A stretch of DNA of 64,000 nucleotides, from assembly GCA_032158295.1 (NCBI GenBank), contig CM063252.1, forward strand, positions 21,162,036-21,226,035. The letters run 5' to 3'. The position numbers and the translations under genes are program-made. This document shows positions 35,747-48,510 of the stretch, piece after piece. Below the pieces are notes generated by a model. That model saw only the letters and a program-made list of their open reading frames with translations, had not been told where the DNA came from and did not search any database. The number at the start of each line of letters is the position of its first letter. Position 1 is the stretch's first letter. The stretch comes from Pycnopodia helianthoides. Its lineage: Eukaryota; Echinodermata; Asteroidea; Forcipulatida; Asteriidae.

Positions 35747-38700
35747 TTACATGCACTGAATACCTTCCATACCATTGGGATTTTCAAAGCACATTCGTCG
35801 ACGTGGCTTGGATTTCTTAGTGCACAGGTCGTTCTTGCAAGACTTGAAGCCGTCTGGGCACGCACTGCATTTCTTACCCGACGTGTAGGGTTTGTCACCA
35901 ATCATGTTGCCGCTAAACAGAAATGTACACACGGAAAAAAAAACATTACTATTATAACCATTTGCTTATCATAGCGATAGGGTTATTTAACGCTGACTAG
36001 AACCTCATTCTTTCATGTCATTCATGCGTTTATAGTTGCGGTTTTATTCGATGGCAGCAACTGAAATAAGTAATAGTAATTTGACATTCTTCAATTGCTA
36101 TCGAATTTGATGTATTTCACGACGAAATATTTATCTGGATGATTGGTTCTGAATTTAATTCTATGCAGTCAGCGAAGCTTAAAACTAAACAATCGTTTGT
36201 GTTTACCAACGGCGAATATACCTTCAAGTCAATGTGTATGATCATGATGCCCTTTTTGCGGGTATTTATTGTGTTTCCGGTAAGTCGTTACAACTCAAAG
36301 TGTCAAAAGGCAATTTTAATTCATAAAATAAATGAAGTTTCTTGCGTACACTAGTAAACGTCATTTATTTTTGGAAGAGTAATTTAACTCAAATCCTTTC
36401 GTTTTCAGTAAACACATTATATACAAATAACCTAAGAATGTCATCAGATTTTGTTGGTCCTGTATTTTAAGTGGATTTAACGGTAAAAGGGGGTTAATGA
36501 TTTGCCTTGGATTTTGCACACATTTTATGCGTGATCGGCAATTGCAATACGCAGTGGTGATTAAGAAGGTCTTCGAAAACTCGACCATGACAGTTATTTC
36601 AGACAAAAATAATTGTCTGGGTGATTGGTACTTGGATGGACTTCGTATGAAGTGACCCCCCCCCCTCCCCGCGTGATCCATCACCACCAGAATTTTTCAG
36701 AATTCTGTGCACGATGAAGCGGGTCAGACCTATCTGCATTGAGGGGGCAGCATGGGGGCCATGATATGTTGGCAGTCAACACAACTTACCCGATAGCGTA
36801 GTTACAGACGAGTCGGTTGGGTAACCAGCCAGAGCATCCAAGCTTCACACCACACCCTACGGCATGAGTCTTAGCCCACACCATCTGAAAACAACAACAG
36901 TAATAGGTGTTGGTTCACGGTTTACGGAACTGACAACAAAGTTGCCATATCCACCAACATTTCAATCATTTTGTAAACATTAACGAACTTTTAAGGTAAA
37001 TTTGAAGCCATTAAGGCCTAAAGGCTGTATGTGGACAAATAATTGCGTCTCTTACCAGGTTGTATTATTGAACTATTAATTGACCCTCAAGAAAATGTAT
37101 TTGCAATGTTTCGAGTTACGCCAAAAATACGAAGGCGCAATCCCCTGTAAAAATGTGCCCAACGAATGAGTATAAAAACCATCCGAACAAAAAGTAATAC
37201 CAAATTTTGTTATTAAAACGAGTGTGATGTCTACAGCCTCTATGAGGTGCGACAACTGTTGGGAGGGGGGGGGGTGTTAAGGTGTTGAGTTTAGAGTCAT
37301 GTTAAAGTAAATAATGTCACTTCTTGCCACTGATGTAACTTATATTCATTGTCAATGTCATTTACCCGACTCGATGTCCTCAAGTTCTAAGCAGTATAGG
37401 TTAGATGTTGTTTTCTGAGTTAAACATCGTTTTTGTCAAAAACAACGTTTGCCTGAGGGTGATGTCCGCAGGCTCACCAAGCAGTAGGTCAGCTGTTAGG
37501 TTGCAGTTAATGGAGTTATTGTCATTTACAGTCATTGATGTCATTTACAGTCACTGATGTCATTGTTTGTCATTGTCACAATGTTTCCCCCGAGTGTAAT
37601 ATCCACAGGCTCTCTAACCAGTGGGTCATTAATTGTTGGGAAGCGCGTATTGGAGTTAGTATTGAAAAAAAAAAAAAATTGGGGGACATTTATAAGGATG
37701 TCATTTATTGTAATTGTCAACGTCGTTTACCTGAGTGTAATGTCCGCAGGCTGCGAGCAGTGGGTCACTTGGGTCTGGGTGGCAGGTATTGGAATTATAG
37801 TCGAAAATCTGTTGTTCTTCTTCCCACATCTGCACCATATGTTCCAGATCCTTCTCGGTACTGAATGCCATGTTCTCCCCAATCCAACTCCACGATTTGC
37901 CGCTAATGGTGTGGACAGGGTTGTGGCCGAGGGTGCAGGTATCGGCCCACGCCTGAGCCTTATCTGCCAAAGCGTCGTCCCACTCCTAACGGTCAATAAA
38001 ACACAACAAACAACATTCATCAAGCAAGCGGAAAATGCTACTACTTCCTTCTAAATACTGAGCTTATTAGAGTGAAATTAAATCCTCCTCTGAGATGAAC
38101 TGTTACTCCTTCACGATTAAGACCGACTCTGACATGAGAATTAAACACCTACAATAACACAAAAACCATTACGGGGATTTTGAAATATTTAAAAATCTAA
38201 CATAGTTTACTTCTTCCATAGGCCTGAAGAACACAGTCTCAATCTAAAACAAACACAACCCGCAGTTCAAATGAATTGTGCCAGGAAATTATGTATGTAC
38301 GACAAACTAGGGTTTCCCCATTACAATAAAAATGTACCCGTCCGACAATCCCCCATTTTTACCTCAGTCAAATAAAGAAACCTATTTCAAAGGCACAAAC
38401 GAAAATCGGATGATTCATGATAACAAAGATAACGTCTATACAGTAGCGCTTAAGACCAAACCCTGATGATGTAAAGACGCAGTCGTGTTACTGCGTTAAT
38501 CTCACTAACAAGAAAGCCTACGAACTGAAAATGATAAATATATATTGTGAATGGAATACAGGTCAAGATTTAAAGCGAAGTGTCTTAAAAAGTACCCAGA
38601 AACTATTGAACAAAAGCTGCAATTGACTGGCTATCAAAAATGCTGGTTTATCAACTAACAATACTAATGCAGAAAGAAGAAGAAAATGATAAATTCTTTA

Positions 38701-38877
38701 TTCTTAATCAAGAAGTAGTAATATGCCAAGACTTACCAGTTTCACCATATCTGATGCTTTGATGGTAGCACGGAAATCATTGTGGTACTTGAGGAGGTTT
38801 TGCTTCTCCTTGTTGCTCAACCCGGCAGCGGCATAGCCGAAAATACAGCACAAAATGAGAACAAGTGCAGCGTTCAT
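35747..38877 (-). CDS. Secreted CAP-superfamily protein (CRISP/antigen 5/PR-1 type), 4 exons, 218 aa
   Basis: Four coding exons: 38877–38737, 37985–37731, 36884–36790 and 35912–35747. All introns are GT–AG (751, 846 and 877 bp) and the phases agree (0, 0, 2). Residues 1–18 (MNAALVLILCCIFGYAAA) form a signal peptide, so the product should be secreted. The CAP domain runs from about residue 25 to 163: YHNDFR near 31, GENMAF 83–88, acidic EEE 102–104, CGHYTQ 127–132, VWAKTHAVGCG just after, VCNY 158–161. The two His and two Glu that line the CAP cavity are therefore present. A short tail (164–218) has six cysteines (179, 182, 189, 194, 205, 217); this resembles a CRISP hinge without the full ten-cysteine CRISP domain. 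The start is chosen because it alone gives a clean signal peptide and lies about 60 bp below a TATA/initiator pair. Family members include venom allergens, sperm and defence proteins; the exact role here is unknown. Confidence 0.93.
37352..37640 (-). repeat. Three decayed copies of the CAP exon-2 3' end inside intron 2
   Basis: The end of exon 2 that encodes the conserved CGHYTQ motif plus its splice donor (37731–37770) has look-alikes at about 37352–37400, 37435–37495 and 37574–37640. They share blocks such as GCCTGCGGACATCACCCTCAG against the exon's GCCTGCGGACATTACACTCAG, but the donor is GC or GG instead of GT in the two better copies, and the reading frame is lost. They look like local duplications of an exon edge that has since decayed. 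Confidence 0.6.
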
Positions 38878-38937
38878 GATGACGTAAAGAAACCGGCTTC
38901 CTCTGTGTATGTTACTCTTTTGATGGTAAGAGGCAAC

Positions 38938-38970
38938 TGGGATACTCCGGGGCTTGGATGGGCTTTTATA
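38938..38970 (-). promoter_or_regulatory. TATA box and initiator of the CAP gene
   Basis: On the minus strand TATAAAAG lies at 38970–38963, and a CCAGTT initiator-like site has its A at 38938, 32 bp downstream. That is the usual TATA-to-start distance. It would give a 5' UTR of about 60 bp ending at the ATG at 38877. Seen in sequence; use as the start site is inferred. Confidence 0.7.
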
Positions 38971-40083
38971 CCGACACTTTTCACGGATAGCTCCTCCTAC
39001 CGCTGACGTGAGTTGCCACACCCACTCCTGATCACCAACTTCTAGATTACGCTGTCTGCGTTAGATGGTTATGTCTCTCATTATAAACACTGCAGCTTGG
39101 TTACACCATTGTCAGTCGAATAAGTTTAGCATTACGTTTTTGCCACCGACCAGTCAGGCTTCGGTCATGGTTTACCGTCTTCTTAAGCATTTTTTTTGTG
39201 GTGTAATGACGTAGCTGACAAACTATACCGAATATCAGCTTGGTTTCAAGATTGTGGGTTTACACAAAATAATAAAGGCATTTTCTAGGGATTTTGTTTT
39301 AACAGCACCAAAGCACCACAAGTTTATACCTTTTTAAGGGTTACTTTCCATTTCATGAAATTGGAGGTAAATAACTTATATTTTGAGAGTGTTAACCAAA
39401 AACAAATTTATGTTTCGCACATGTTGCAGACACATTGTTTTGGTCTGTAATAATAGTCAGAAGCATGTTTATGATCATCAAGTAACAAATTACTGACAAC
39501 AATTCCCTCCAATGTGTATTTTTGTGGTTTCCTTTTCTTTGTTAATTCTGAAACAATGAAGTTATATCAGCTCCTTAAGAAAAAAGTGAACATACCATTC
39601 GAAACATTACTTTAGTGCAGGGCTAAAGTATTAGTAATACTTTTAAAATTTACATTATACAATACTCCTACTGGAACAGATATATTTTACAAGACCAGAA
39701 ATGTTCTCTTCTTTTACACTTTTTGATCAGTTGTTTTAGGTTTGGCTTTGAAAACCTAACAGCAAAACTCCACATACATTTTCAGAATTTCTCTTAATGT
39801 GGACAGCAGCACATTAATGGAAAAACCACTTGACATCTGGACTTTGTAGTTTGTGCGTTTACTATAGCCCTATGTTCTAATCACTAGACCAGGGCTAGGA
39901 ATTTAATGCTCCCTTTTAATGGAAGCTCGAGAACAAAATAGCTCCTTATTTATTGCACCCCATGTCCAAAGTCAGTCGAGATATAATCCAGGATGCAACT
40001 TTTATTTCATGGGGTATGTCAAATTCACTTGTTCTATAAGGATCCATGTTATTATTTGGTTAATAAGTGTGTATTAAAGCACT

Positions 40084-40215
40084 GTATACTCAGTACTTTC
40101 CTGAGTCCTGTAAAAAAAAATCCACAAGCATAATACTCAGGTGGGATTCGAACCCACGACCTTTTCCATGCCAGAGCAGATGTCTCTGTATACTTGGCAC
40201 TTTCCCGGGTCCTAT
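40084..40215 (-). mobile_element. tRNA-derived SINE remnant
   Basis: The minus strand carries GTGGGTTCGAATCCCACC, a perfect B box and T-arm, but no clear A box. Two related blocks (TATACTCAGTACTTTCC and TATACTTGGCACTTTCC) flank it. Confidence 0.5.
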
Positions 40216-41449
40216 ATGAAAAAAAGATTCACGTTCCTTTATCTTATTGATGAAAGCTTGTTTTCTAAGCCATAAAACTTATATGAGACTGTTGATTAAG
40301 AGGCAGTGAATGTTCTCAGTGATTATGTATAAAGGTCTTTGAACAAACATTATTTTATTTTATTTATTTATCCCAACGTTTTTACAATGGTGTCTCATAA
40401 TACCTTTGCCCTGAACATTTTAAGGTTTGCATTTGGCCTGACAACAACTCATGGCAGTTACAAAACTGATGCATTTAATTACATCAGTAGTTTTATATCA
40501 ATATAAACATTTTTTGAATTAATAAACATTTATTCTGATATTTGTGTACTTTCAATCCTAAGTAGGCCTAGCCCTTAAAAGTAAAACATCAACTAAATTA
40601 ATGTAGACGAAAGGGTGGCTGATAAAGGGATGGTTGAACCTTTTGGGTCTTCAACAAAGTGATACGTAATGAAGACTGTGTGGCTGCATTGAAATGTTTT
40701 TGAGGAGGCTGCATTAAACAGTCATTGCTGAATTAGAGAGCGTTACCCACTAATCTGTCTGTGTGCTAATGTTTACAGACGACTCTTTGATGAAGAGGCT
40801 GGCGCACAATAACTACAAATTAGATACTGATAAAATGAAGATCTGGGTAAGGCAAATAGATTCAAATAACTGTAGACTCCTCACTGACTGACACACATTA
40901 TATCCAAGGCTCTTGTAATCAGACACAATAAAGTTTCAAATATAAAGGTATGAATTTATCATTGGTACCAAAAAATTATAATTTAAATAAATAAAATAAA
41001 CAAAAATTAATATTTTGTATTACAGAAGCTTGCTCTATAAGATTTATATCAATACAAACTTCCAGAATTAATTTAATATGAGAGTAATTGTCCCCGAAAG
41101 CTAGAAAATAAAAATACGCACAAAATAGTCACTGACAAATAATGTGTTGTTTTAGTGATTATAATCCCTCCAAAATTGCTTATAATTGCAAATTAAGTTG
41201 GAGGTTTTTTGTGGTGTTGCTTTTTTCATTTTTTAAAATAAAATACTGTAGTGAGATTACCCTACTTGTATTATTCAATCATTTTGCTCAGTAGACCAAA
41301 CACCCACAAAAAAACAAAAAAAACAAACAATATTTTTATTGCTCATACTATAGTCAAATTTCTTAAAGTAAACGCCTACTTTAAAAAAAACCACTATTTA
41401 TTGTTTAAATTAATCAGGTTTCCTCCAAAGCTTTAGCTCAATAATTGTA

Positions 41450-41750
41450 TGGCTTTCTTGTGGCCGAGTGGTCTAGTTCACAAGACCCAAGCACTTGTGT
41501 TGTCAGCAGCAGAGTGTGGGTTCGAATCCCGGTCATGACACTTGTGCCCTTGAGCAAGGCACTTAACCATAATTGCTTTGTAAAAAGTTGGGAAGGTAGA
41601 AGTGCATTCTGCTCTACCAGCCAGGCTCCCAGTGGATCCTTACGGACTGTGAAGAGGGTAACCCTGTTTCAGTCCCAAGAGTAGGTGGCAACGTTAGTTA
41701 AGTATAGCCCTCACCTTGAAGTGGCTGTCCGGCCTTGTGAGTTAAGCGAT
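41450..41750 (+). mobile_element. tRNA-Leu-derived SINE, second copy
   Basis: Has TGGCCGAGTGG, GGGTTCGAATCCCGG and CTTGAGCAAGGCACTTAACC in the same order as the SINE at 20171, with a different body after about 41,590. Confidence 0.7.
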
Positions 41751-42906
41751 ATTTTATTTTAACAAAATTTAAAAAAAAATTGTCATGAAAGTTTTCAAAT
41801 TTGCAACTACACTCCTTGACAACACATTATCAATTAGAGATCTAAGATAACGGCATATGTTGTCGTTATCTTATTATGTCAAGTGATTATTTGTTATACT
41901 TGTTATGCCTTATAGATCTGGAAAAGTGCAGATATAAATTTTTGTGTTTGATAGCAATATGATTTATCATCTGAAAAACTTAGCTTAACTCAGGTTAAGC
42001 ACTTGTGGATGATATCTGCTGCTGACATATTGATACAAAATTGACCATTTCGGATCGTTTATGTGTTTATAAATGTGTATACAGTTGCAGTTTCACATTG
42101 CAAGTGACCATTCTGTGTGTATTTTCAATCACAACAAAGCAAGCCCTTTTAAACCCAGCGTGGACAGAAAAACTCACAAACTATGGAAAGTTTGAAGGTT
42201 TTCATTTCGCCGTCAACATAACATAATGGGCTTCGTCTTCCTAAATGATAATTGATGGGGGGGGGGGGGAATTGATGCAGATGTTACGGTGGACAGTTTA
42301 TGGCGTTAACAGTCGAACCGATATGACAAAACACAACATCTGCTATCTAGTATTTAAGACTATTAGCGTGATAGGAATATATAATAAGAGATAAGAAAAT
42401 AAATGTAAGGGCAGACACTGTACACCGAGGGAAACACGAGGCAGTGGTAACTGGAGCATGTTCTACGTAATAAGGGAGTGTCCGAAACCAGAAATAATAC
42501 CACTTTTAGGTAATTCTATCATGTCTAAAACTGACTAAAGGGAAGGTACTTTTTGAAAGCTTAGTTATTCTCAGATTTTCAGTATCTTAAGTTTGCAGAA
42601 ACAGAAAACTGCCTAGCCCCTTAAGGTTTTCTCAAATGTTTTCCATTGTTCATGGCACTAGGGAGTCAGCTCAAAAGATGTATGCCTGGTTGTATATTTA
42701 CTTAACACTGTAACAGGTCAATGAAAGACATGCCTGAGACACTCTTGAATAACAGCTTAACAGTTTGTATTGGTATGCTTATGAAGTTTACTGTCAAAAT
42801 TCAATGTCAACATAGCCAGGACTTTTTCGGTGTGGGGGGGGGGGCACACAGGGCATTGCTTTAAAGTGGGGGCCCCAGGGGAATGGGTTTGTCAGTGAGT
42901 GGTGGG

Positions 42907-43227
42907 CAGGGTTCTGCCCAAGATTTCTTTAGTGGTGGAAAAACGTTTCCCTGGAAACCATTGTGAGATGGATCAATTACACAGTAGATCATAAAAATAC
43001 ACTCAAATCAACGAAGAACTCAAAATTAATGGCTTCGGATACCAATTTTACTGGTAAATACCCAATTTTACATATCTTTGAAAACCTTTGAAAGGAAATT
43101 GCAAGTGTAATTTAAAAATTTGGAAAATGTGTGGTGGTCTGAAACAGAGAAAATTCTGCCAGTGTGGTTGGGGAATCCTGAGTGCCGGGCGGGTTTTCCG
43201 GCACCGACCACTGTGGGCAGAACCCTG
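42907..43227. mobile_element. hAT-like MITE, 321 bp
   Basis: Perfect 14 bp inverted ends CAGGGTTCTGCCCA. The flanks are both GGTGGG, a possible partial target duplication. Confidence 0.7.
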
Positions 43228-43543
43228 GGTGGGGGGTCATGCTTTTATTTTGGAAGGGAGACTCTGCAGGGGGCCGACATCCCCTTATATTCTTAGCATT
43301 TTGTGGCCGCGGTAGTGATCCCGATCGCGATCGTTCACTACATTAGATTATACAAACACGCATTTTCCTTTTTTTTCCCCCTTTTCTTTTCTATTGCGAT
43401 TTTTTTCGTAGGGGGGGGGCATCTGGAGGGGGGGGCACTGGAAATTTGTGTCAACCTGACATTTACATTGGTCTCAACCTATTCACAATTTGTTTCATTA
43501 AAACTTATGAATGTTTATTTTTTGAAGGTTATCTTTTTTCTAT

Positions 43544-43691
43544 GGGGCTGATTTTACACAGAGCTAAGATTAATGTTAGTTGCAATTAATCTTAACAGCA
43601 AAGCAAATTGTGATGTCGCAATACAAATCACTACAGCAATACTGACAACTCATCTTCAGATTGAATCTTAGTGTTTTCAGAAATCGAGCCC
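43544..43691. mobile_element. MITE family GGGTCGATTTCACAAA (copy 2, diverged)
   Basis: Left end GGGGCTGATTTTACAC, right end AGAAATCGAGCCC, with a shared core (AATCACTA, then ATACTGA). Confidence 0.55.
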
Positions 43692-44307
43692 AACTTAAAG
43701 AGTTCCAAGTACATTTTCATTACTGCAACTCATCACCGAAAATGAGGCATTGAAGTGTATTAAGAGGCTTACACTGAATAAAGGTAGATGTGATCAGTCA
43801 CAACATCAATTGTTTCTGGGAATGGACCTATGCATTGATGTCATCATGCTGCCATCTTAGAGGTAAAACGATTGATGCAACAATGGAAAACGCACATCTG
43901 CTTACGCGCGGCACACAGGATGGGCCAATGAGCAACCTTCTTTCGACCTCTAGCTGAGGGCGCCCTACACAAATGACGTCATGTGCATAAGGTCTATATC
44001 AATTGAGGGGCAGGCCCGATGCTTCGTTCTTGAAGGGCATGGCAGTCTGCCTAAGTAAAGGGCGACTCCATTCTTAGGGAAGATCTCAAATTTTTAGGAG
44101 CACCAAGGCAATGGCCAGGGGCATGGGGACAATTATGAAGTATCACGCCTGGACGGGCATTATTCAAATAACCATCCATGCATTCAAACTTTGGCATAAC
44201 CAGACTTTTTTCATTTGGGGTGGGGCAAGCAGGGGCACAGACACAATTTGTGGGGCTATTTGTCTTGAACCATTTATTAGTGCATTTTTTGATCTCATTT
44301 GGGAGGC

Positions 44308-44374
44308 GGGGGGGGGGGGGGGGGCTAGGTTCTTGGGATGGGGCCTTTCGTGTCGTCGTCCCCCCCCCCCCCCC
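44308..44374. other. Poly-G (17) and poly-C (15) tracts facing each other
   Basis: G run at 44308–44324 and C run at 44360–44374, 35 bases apart, so the strands can pair as a hairpin. Such tracts are often mis-sized in assemblies. Confidence 0.7.
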
Positions 44375-44783
44375 ATTACACAACTGCTTCTTAAACACTT
44401 TGCGTATCAAAGGTTGTGTGGAGGGGGTTCAAGTCCATCAAGCAAATGCAATCCAATATTTACATATTTGACGACACTGGATCAGCACCCCCCCCCCCAC
44501 ACTGCCAGATGCCAATGACTCTACCCTTCTTACATCCAGGCATAATTGTCATGACACGTTCTCTTTGAATCAGTTTTATTTTACAGCTGTACTTTTACCT
44601 CTGAGAGCAGTCAGAATACACAGATGATGGCATGGTGGCGTTCACCTCTCTGCATGATTATAATATTCCAAACATCTCAACAGCCCCTGTACCATCTGGA
44701 ATAAATCAAATTTTGATAACGAAAAAAAAATGTGAGCCAACTTTCCAGTTACTTGTATAAAAATGATTGTATATCATGTAAAA

Positions 44784-44920
44784 GGCTGTATCCGAATTGG
44801 TGGCTACAGCTATGGCTACGACTGTTGCTAAGGGTGTTGCTAAGGATGTCCTACAATTCAACGCATAATGATGCGGAAATCTAGCCTTAGTTTTCGCTGT
44901 AGCCGCTCATCGGACACGGC
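44784..44920. mobile_element. GGCCGTGTCCGAATTGG MITE (copy 1)
   Basis: Left GGCTGTATCCGAATTGGTGG, right GCTCATCGGACACGGC. GTTGCTAAGGGTGTTGCTAA inside is shared with 57204–57322. Confidence 0.6.
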
Positions 44921-45679
44921 TTTAACCTAAAGGGGCAAGAGTCATCACTTACATAAAGGACTGCAACTTGAGTAGGCGTATGTGCATGTCAAAATGATAT
45001 TTTTCACCTTTTGCTAACCCCTAGAGTTATAGATTTCAAGGAGCTTCTGGGAACATTACCCTCAGTGCAACTGTCTCCAGTCTGGGGGAATTCAAGTTTA
45101 GGCGGTCACTTGTGACAAGTCAGTCAATGTACCAGACCTTATTCAAATCCAACACGCAATATTACACTGCGTTGGGTTCAGTTAAAGTTGTCACTAGTTC
45201 ATTTTTATTTCTCAGTTACACAATGTACATGTAGATACTCGGTTCCATGTTGAAAGTAACACTAAAAAGCTGCAAACCACTGCACGCAAGTCCAGCTGAT
45301 GGCATTTGTCACCAGGTGGTTTAATTTACTCTAGTGGTTTCCAATTCCCACATGAAACCCTACCCAGGTGAACTCAAAAGGCTTGTACTTCAACAGAAAT
45401 ACTGACAAAAATGTACACATTCACAAGGTTACAGAGCTTTTAGTTTATTCAATTGTTTGAAAACCATTCTGTGTGAATGCAGATGCAGTCACAGGTCATG
45501 TGATGCAGGTAAAAGCCCAACCTCTAACCCATCAAAAATATGAACAAGCAAACAAGCAAAAATGCAAAGAAAACAAAGCAAAACTTTCATTAGCAATTTC
45601 GTCCATTTGCCAAATTCTTCTTGCTTTTTGCTAAAACAATTACATGACCCTATTAAATATTTGGTTACACACCTGCATG

Positions 45680-45830
45680 TATGTTCCGACACCCCTGTGG
45701 TCTGACACCCCTATGTTACGACACCCACTGTGTATTTTCCTAATCCAAGCCCTAACCCTAACCCTAACCCTAACCGTAGCGAGTAAGTCATGAGGGAGTT
45801 TTCGGAACATAGGGGTGTCAGAATGTTGAG
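45680..45830. repeat. 17 bp inverted repeat enclosing an interstitial telomere-type tract
   Basis: TCTGACACCCCTATGTT (45701–45717) and its exact reverse complement (45806–45822) enclose (CCCTAA)4.3 at 45750–45775. A third, partial arm lies at 45684. The element type is unclear; a MITE is possible. Confidence 0.75.
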
Positions 45831-45971
45831 CAGTCACCAAATATTTAAGACAAATTAAACCAACTATTCTTAGGCAGTTTTAAGAAGTAGCATGTGGAAA
45901 AATTCAACAAAATATATTTAATCTTCAACCAATATTATGTTACCAACAGACTTTCCACTCCATTCCCAACA

Positions 45972-46198
45972 GCCGATTCGCCTAGCCACCGTCACTTATA
46001 AGCACAGCTGTGTCAAGCGTGACTGCCTCGCTTATAAAACGCTCATGATACTATCATGGCATCATGAGATCATCCACACTTATAAAGCGAGGAGGGTTTA
46101 GGACGGATTATTTAAAACGGTATCCTGAGCGTTCTATACAGTGATGCAGTGATGCTTGACAGCCTGACTTACAAGTGACGATGGCTAGTCGAATCGGG
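45972..46198. mobile_element. MITE with CCGATTCG ends, ~227 bp
   Basis: Left CCGATTCGCCTAGCCACCGT, right ACGATGGCTAGTCGAATCGG; inverted similarity extends about 30 bp. CTTATAA boxes lie inside. Confidence 0.75.
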
Positions 46199-46529
46199 TA
46201 TCCCCAACATTAATGAGCATGGGTATACCATTCAGCGTATGGCGACACATTTTTACAAAAAATATTGTGTGCTCGTTTCAGTTACAGCATGGGTTCCTTA
46301 TAAAGCAGTTTACAAGTAAGTTTTTAAATATAGCTGCAAAAGAGTACATGTACACAAAACAATGCATTTCCACACACACCCTCAACACAAATTTGTACAA
46401 GTCTTTTTTCTAAATGAAATGATGAATGATTTTGTAATTTCAAATTGCAAGGGTGTCTCATTTTGTTTTGTGTAGTTGTTTGCCAAGAAATTGGCAAAAC
46501 TTAGTGTCTTCTTCACAGGACTGCAAGGC

Positions 46530-46745
46530 TTGTAGCTCAGGATTTTTACTGGAAAATAATTACTTTTACAAGACCAGAATCAAAATGAGAAATTTTGTTT
46601 AACATTAAAGCTGTTTTGATTTGAACAAGCAATAAGAGAAATTGATCTCATTTGTTTTATGGAAAAAAAGAAAACTTTGAAGCTCAATGCAACTGAAAGG
46701 TATTTATCAGACTTAAAGTCAACATTTGAGCAACAATTTTATAAT
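46530..46745. mobile_element. Partial copy of the CAGGGCTCG MITE
   Basis: Shares TTTTTACTGG, TTTACAAGACCAGA, TTGAACAAGCA and AAAGTCAACATT in the same order as 29721–30063. The right end is missing. Confidence 0.55.
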
Positions 46746-48510
46746 TTAAAATTATTACACAGTGACTTATTGTCCTGTTGACAGTAATAGCTCAAATCAG
46801 TGACTTAGGTTTGTTATCCGTTATTTGTTATCCCTGTCTTAGTATTTTAGGCCTAATTATGTTTAAAGGTTGATCACAAAAATCATTTAGCAGAATTTTA
46901 CAATGTGTAAGCACTTTGCAAAGATTTGCCAAAGTTCTGCTTTGCTCAATTTTTCTGCTTTCCTCAATGTTAAAGTCATTCAGCTTTAATAAAACAATTG
47001 TGGGGGGGGGGGCACGCCATACTTTTTATTCAAAATAGCATGGCAAGATTGGCCCTTTCCAGTCTAGGGAATAGGGTGACATGTGATCGTCTGTTTGAAA
47101 AACATGGCCCCCTGTGCAAATTTTAGACCCAAATGACACAATCATATTATTATAGTAATGAAACCAAGGATGCCTCCAAAGCAAACTTAATTACTGCCAC
47201 TCGGAACCCTATTCAACGGAAACATCTTCTGTATACTTCAAATTAGTTTCAAGCTTATTCTGATCTAATTTTTTATTTTGGAGCAGTTTTCTGTCAGTAT
47301 GACCACTCTTTTTGTCCTCCAGATTTTATTCGGGCCTAGTCTTTACCCGGACCCTACTCTCCCCAGATGATGACCAACAGCATGTACACTGTGTAGGGTC
47401 CCAGGTATGAACTAGCCCAGGGGTCGATTTCACAAAGCACTTAGATTTATCTTAAGATGAGTTATATTACCATAGTGATTTGTATTGAGACATCACTCTT
47501 TGCTAAGCAACTGCGATGAATTTGCAGTTACGATCAGTCTGAACTCTTTGTGAAATCGAGCCCAGGTTGGACTCTCTGTCTTCATTTCTTTGCAATTGTT
47601 GTGTTTGCTAACAAAGGAATCCAACCTGGGCTACTTAGGAACTAATGTTAACATTAGTCACATATGAAGTACACAGGAAATATAAGTTAATGAAAGTTTA
47701 AAAATTAAAACTAAAACTTGAAAGTCCAAATTTGAGTTACTTACATGTAAGTTTCAACAACAAAATAAACACGTTTTACCTCGAAGTTTGAACTTGAATT
47801 TGAAAGTTGAACTGAACTTCTGAAGTCAAGTCACAACAACATAGAAAGCTTGAATATTTTCAATTATTTCTCGCAATTAAACAACATGACATGACCTTTG
47901 CCATAAGTTTTGAACCAAATAAGACAAAGGAACGACGATGTAAATTATCATAATAAATTGTCAATGTGCTGCCGGAAGCAACGTTCCAAATACAATACCA
48001 TGCATAAATGATGCACACAGCCACAGAAGAAAGTTTGAAACCAAAATGTCAAAAGTGTCGGTTCAAATGTCTATGCTCTACTTCAGTTTATTTCATGATT
48101 TTCTCAACCAAAAGCGTCTTCAGCAATTACTCACATTTCAGGGATTCTCTTTTTGGTAGAAATGTGTCCTCAAAAGTGGAAAACGAAGACTTTGTAAAAG
48201 TTTTCCACACAACTTTTCGGGAGTAGTTCTTTTGTACTTCACACCATACTGGAACGTAACTACCACTTGAGGGCGCTATGCTAGACACAATTTTGCTTCT
48301 TACCGCCTGCGCAGATTATCGTATTATTCGACCGTAATTTATACATTCAAAGATTTTACATGTTTAAACAAATTTACCACAAATAATCACAGTTTCAAAC
48401 GCCAACTCAATAATGTTCATAATAATTGGGCAGGCCTACTTCTTCCTCCCATGGCTCAATTTAGATCGAAACCCTTTTCTGTTAAAATGTCTAAAACACC
48501 TTTAAATTCT
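46746..48510. other. Intergenic, no gene recognised
   Basis: Contains the MITE at 47420. Frames here are short and not protein-like. Confidence 0.45.
47420..47564. mobile_element. MITE family GGGTCGATTTCACAAA (copy 3)
   Basis: Ends GGGTCGATTTCACAAAG and CTTTGTGAAATCGAGCCC are an 17-base perfect or near-perfect inverted pair. Confidence 0.75.

Larger units (their letters stand above)
38980..42906. other. Intergenic upstream of the CAP gene, SINE remnants only
   Basis: Apart from the SINE pieces at 40084 and 41450 I see no coding or RNA signal. A possible CAGGGCTA-ended MITE relic spans about 39617–39895. Confidence 0.45.

Noticed and set aside
37535..38054. Plus-strand frames of 109 and 165 aa
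   Set aside because: They are antisense to CAP exon 2, whose splice sites and motifs are clear.
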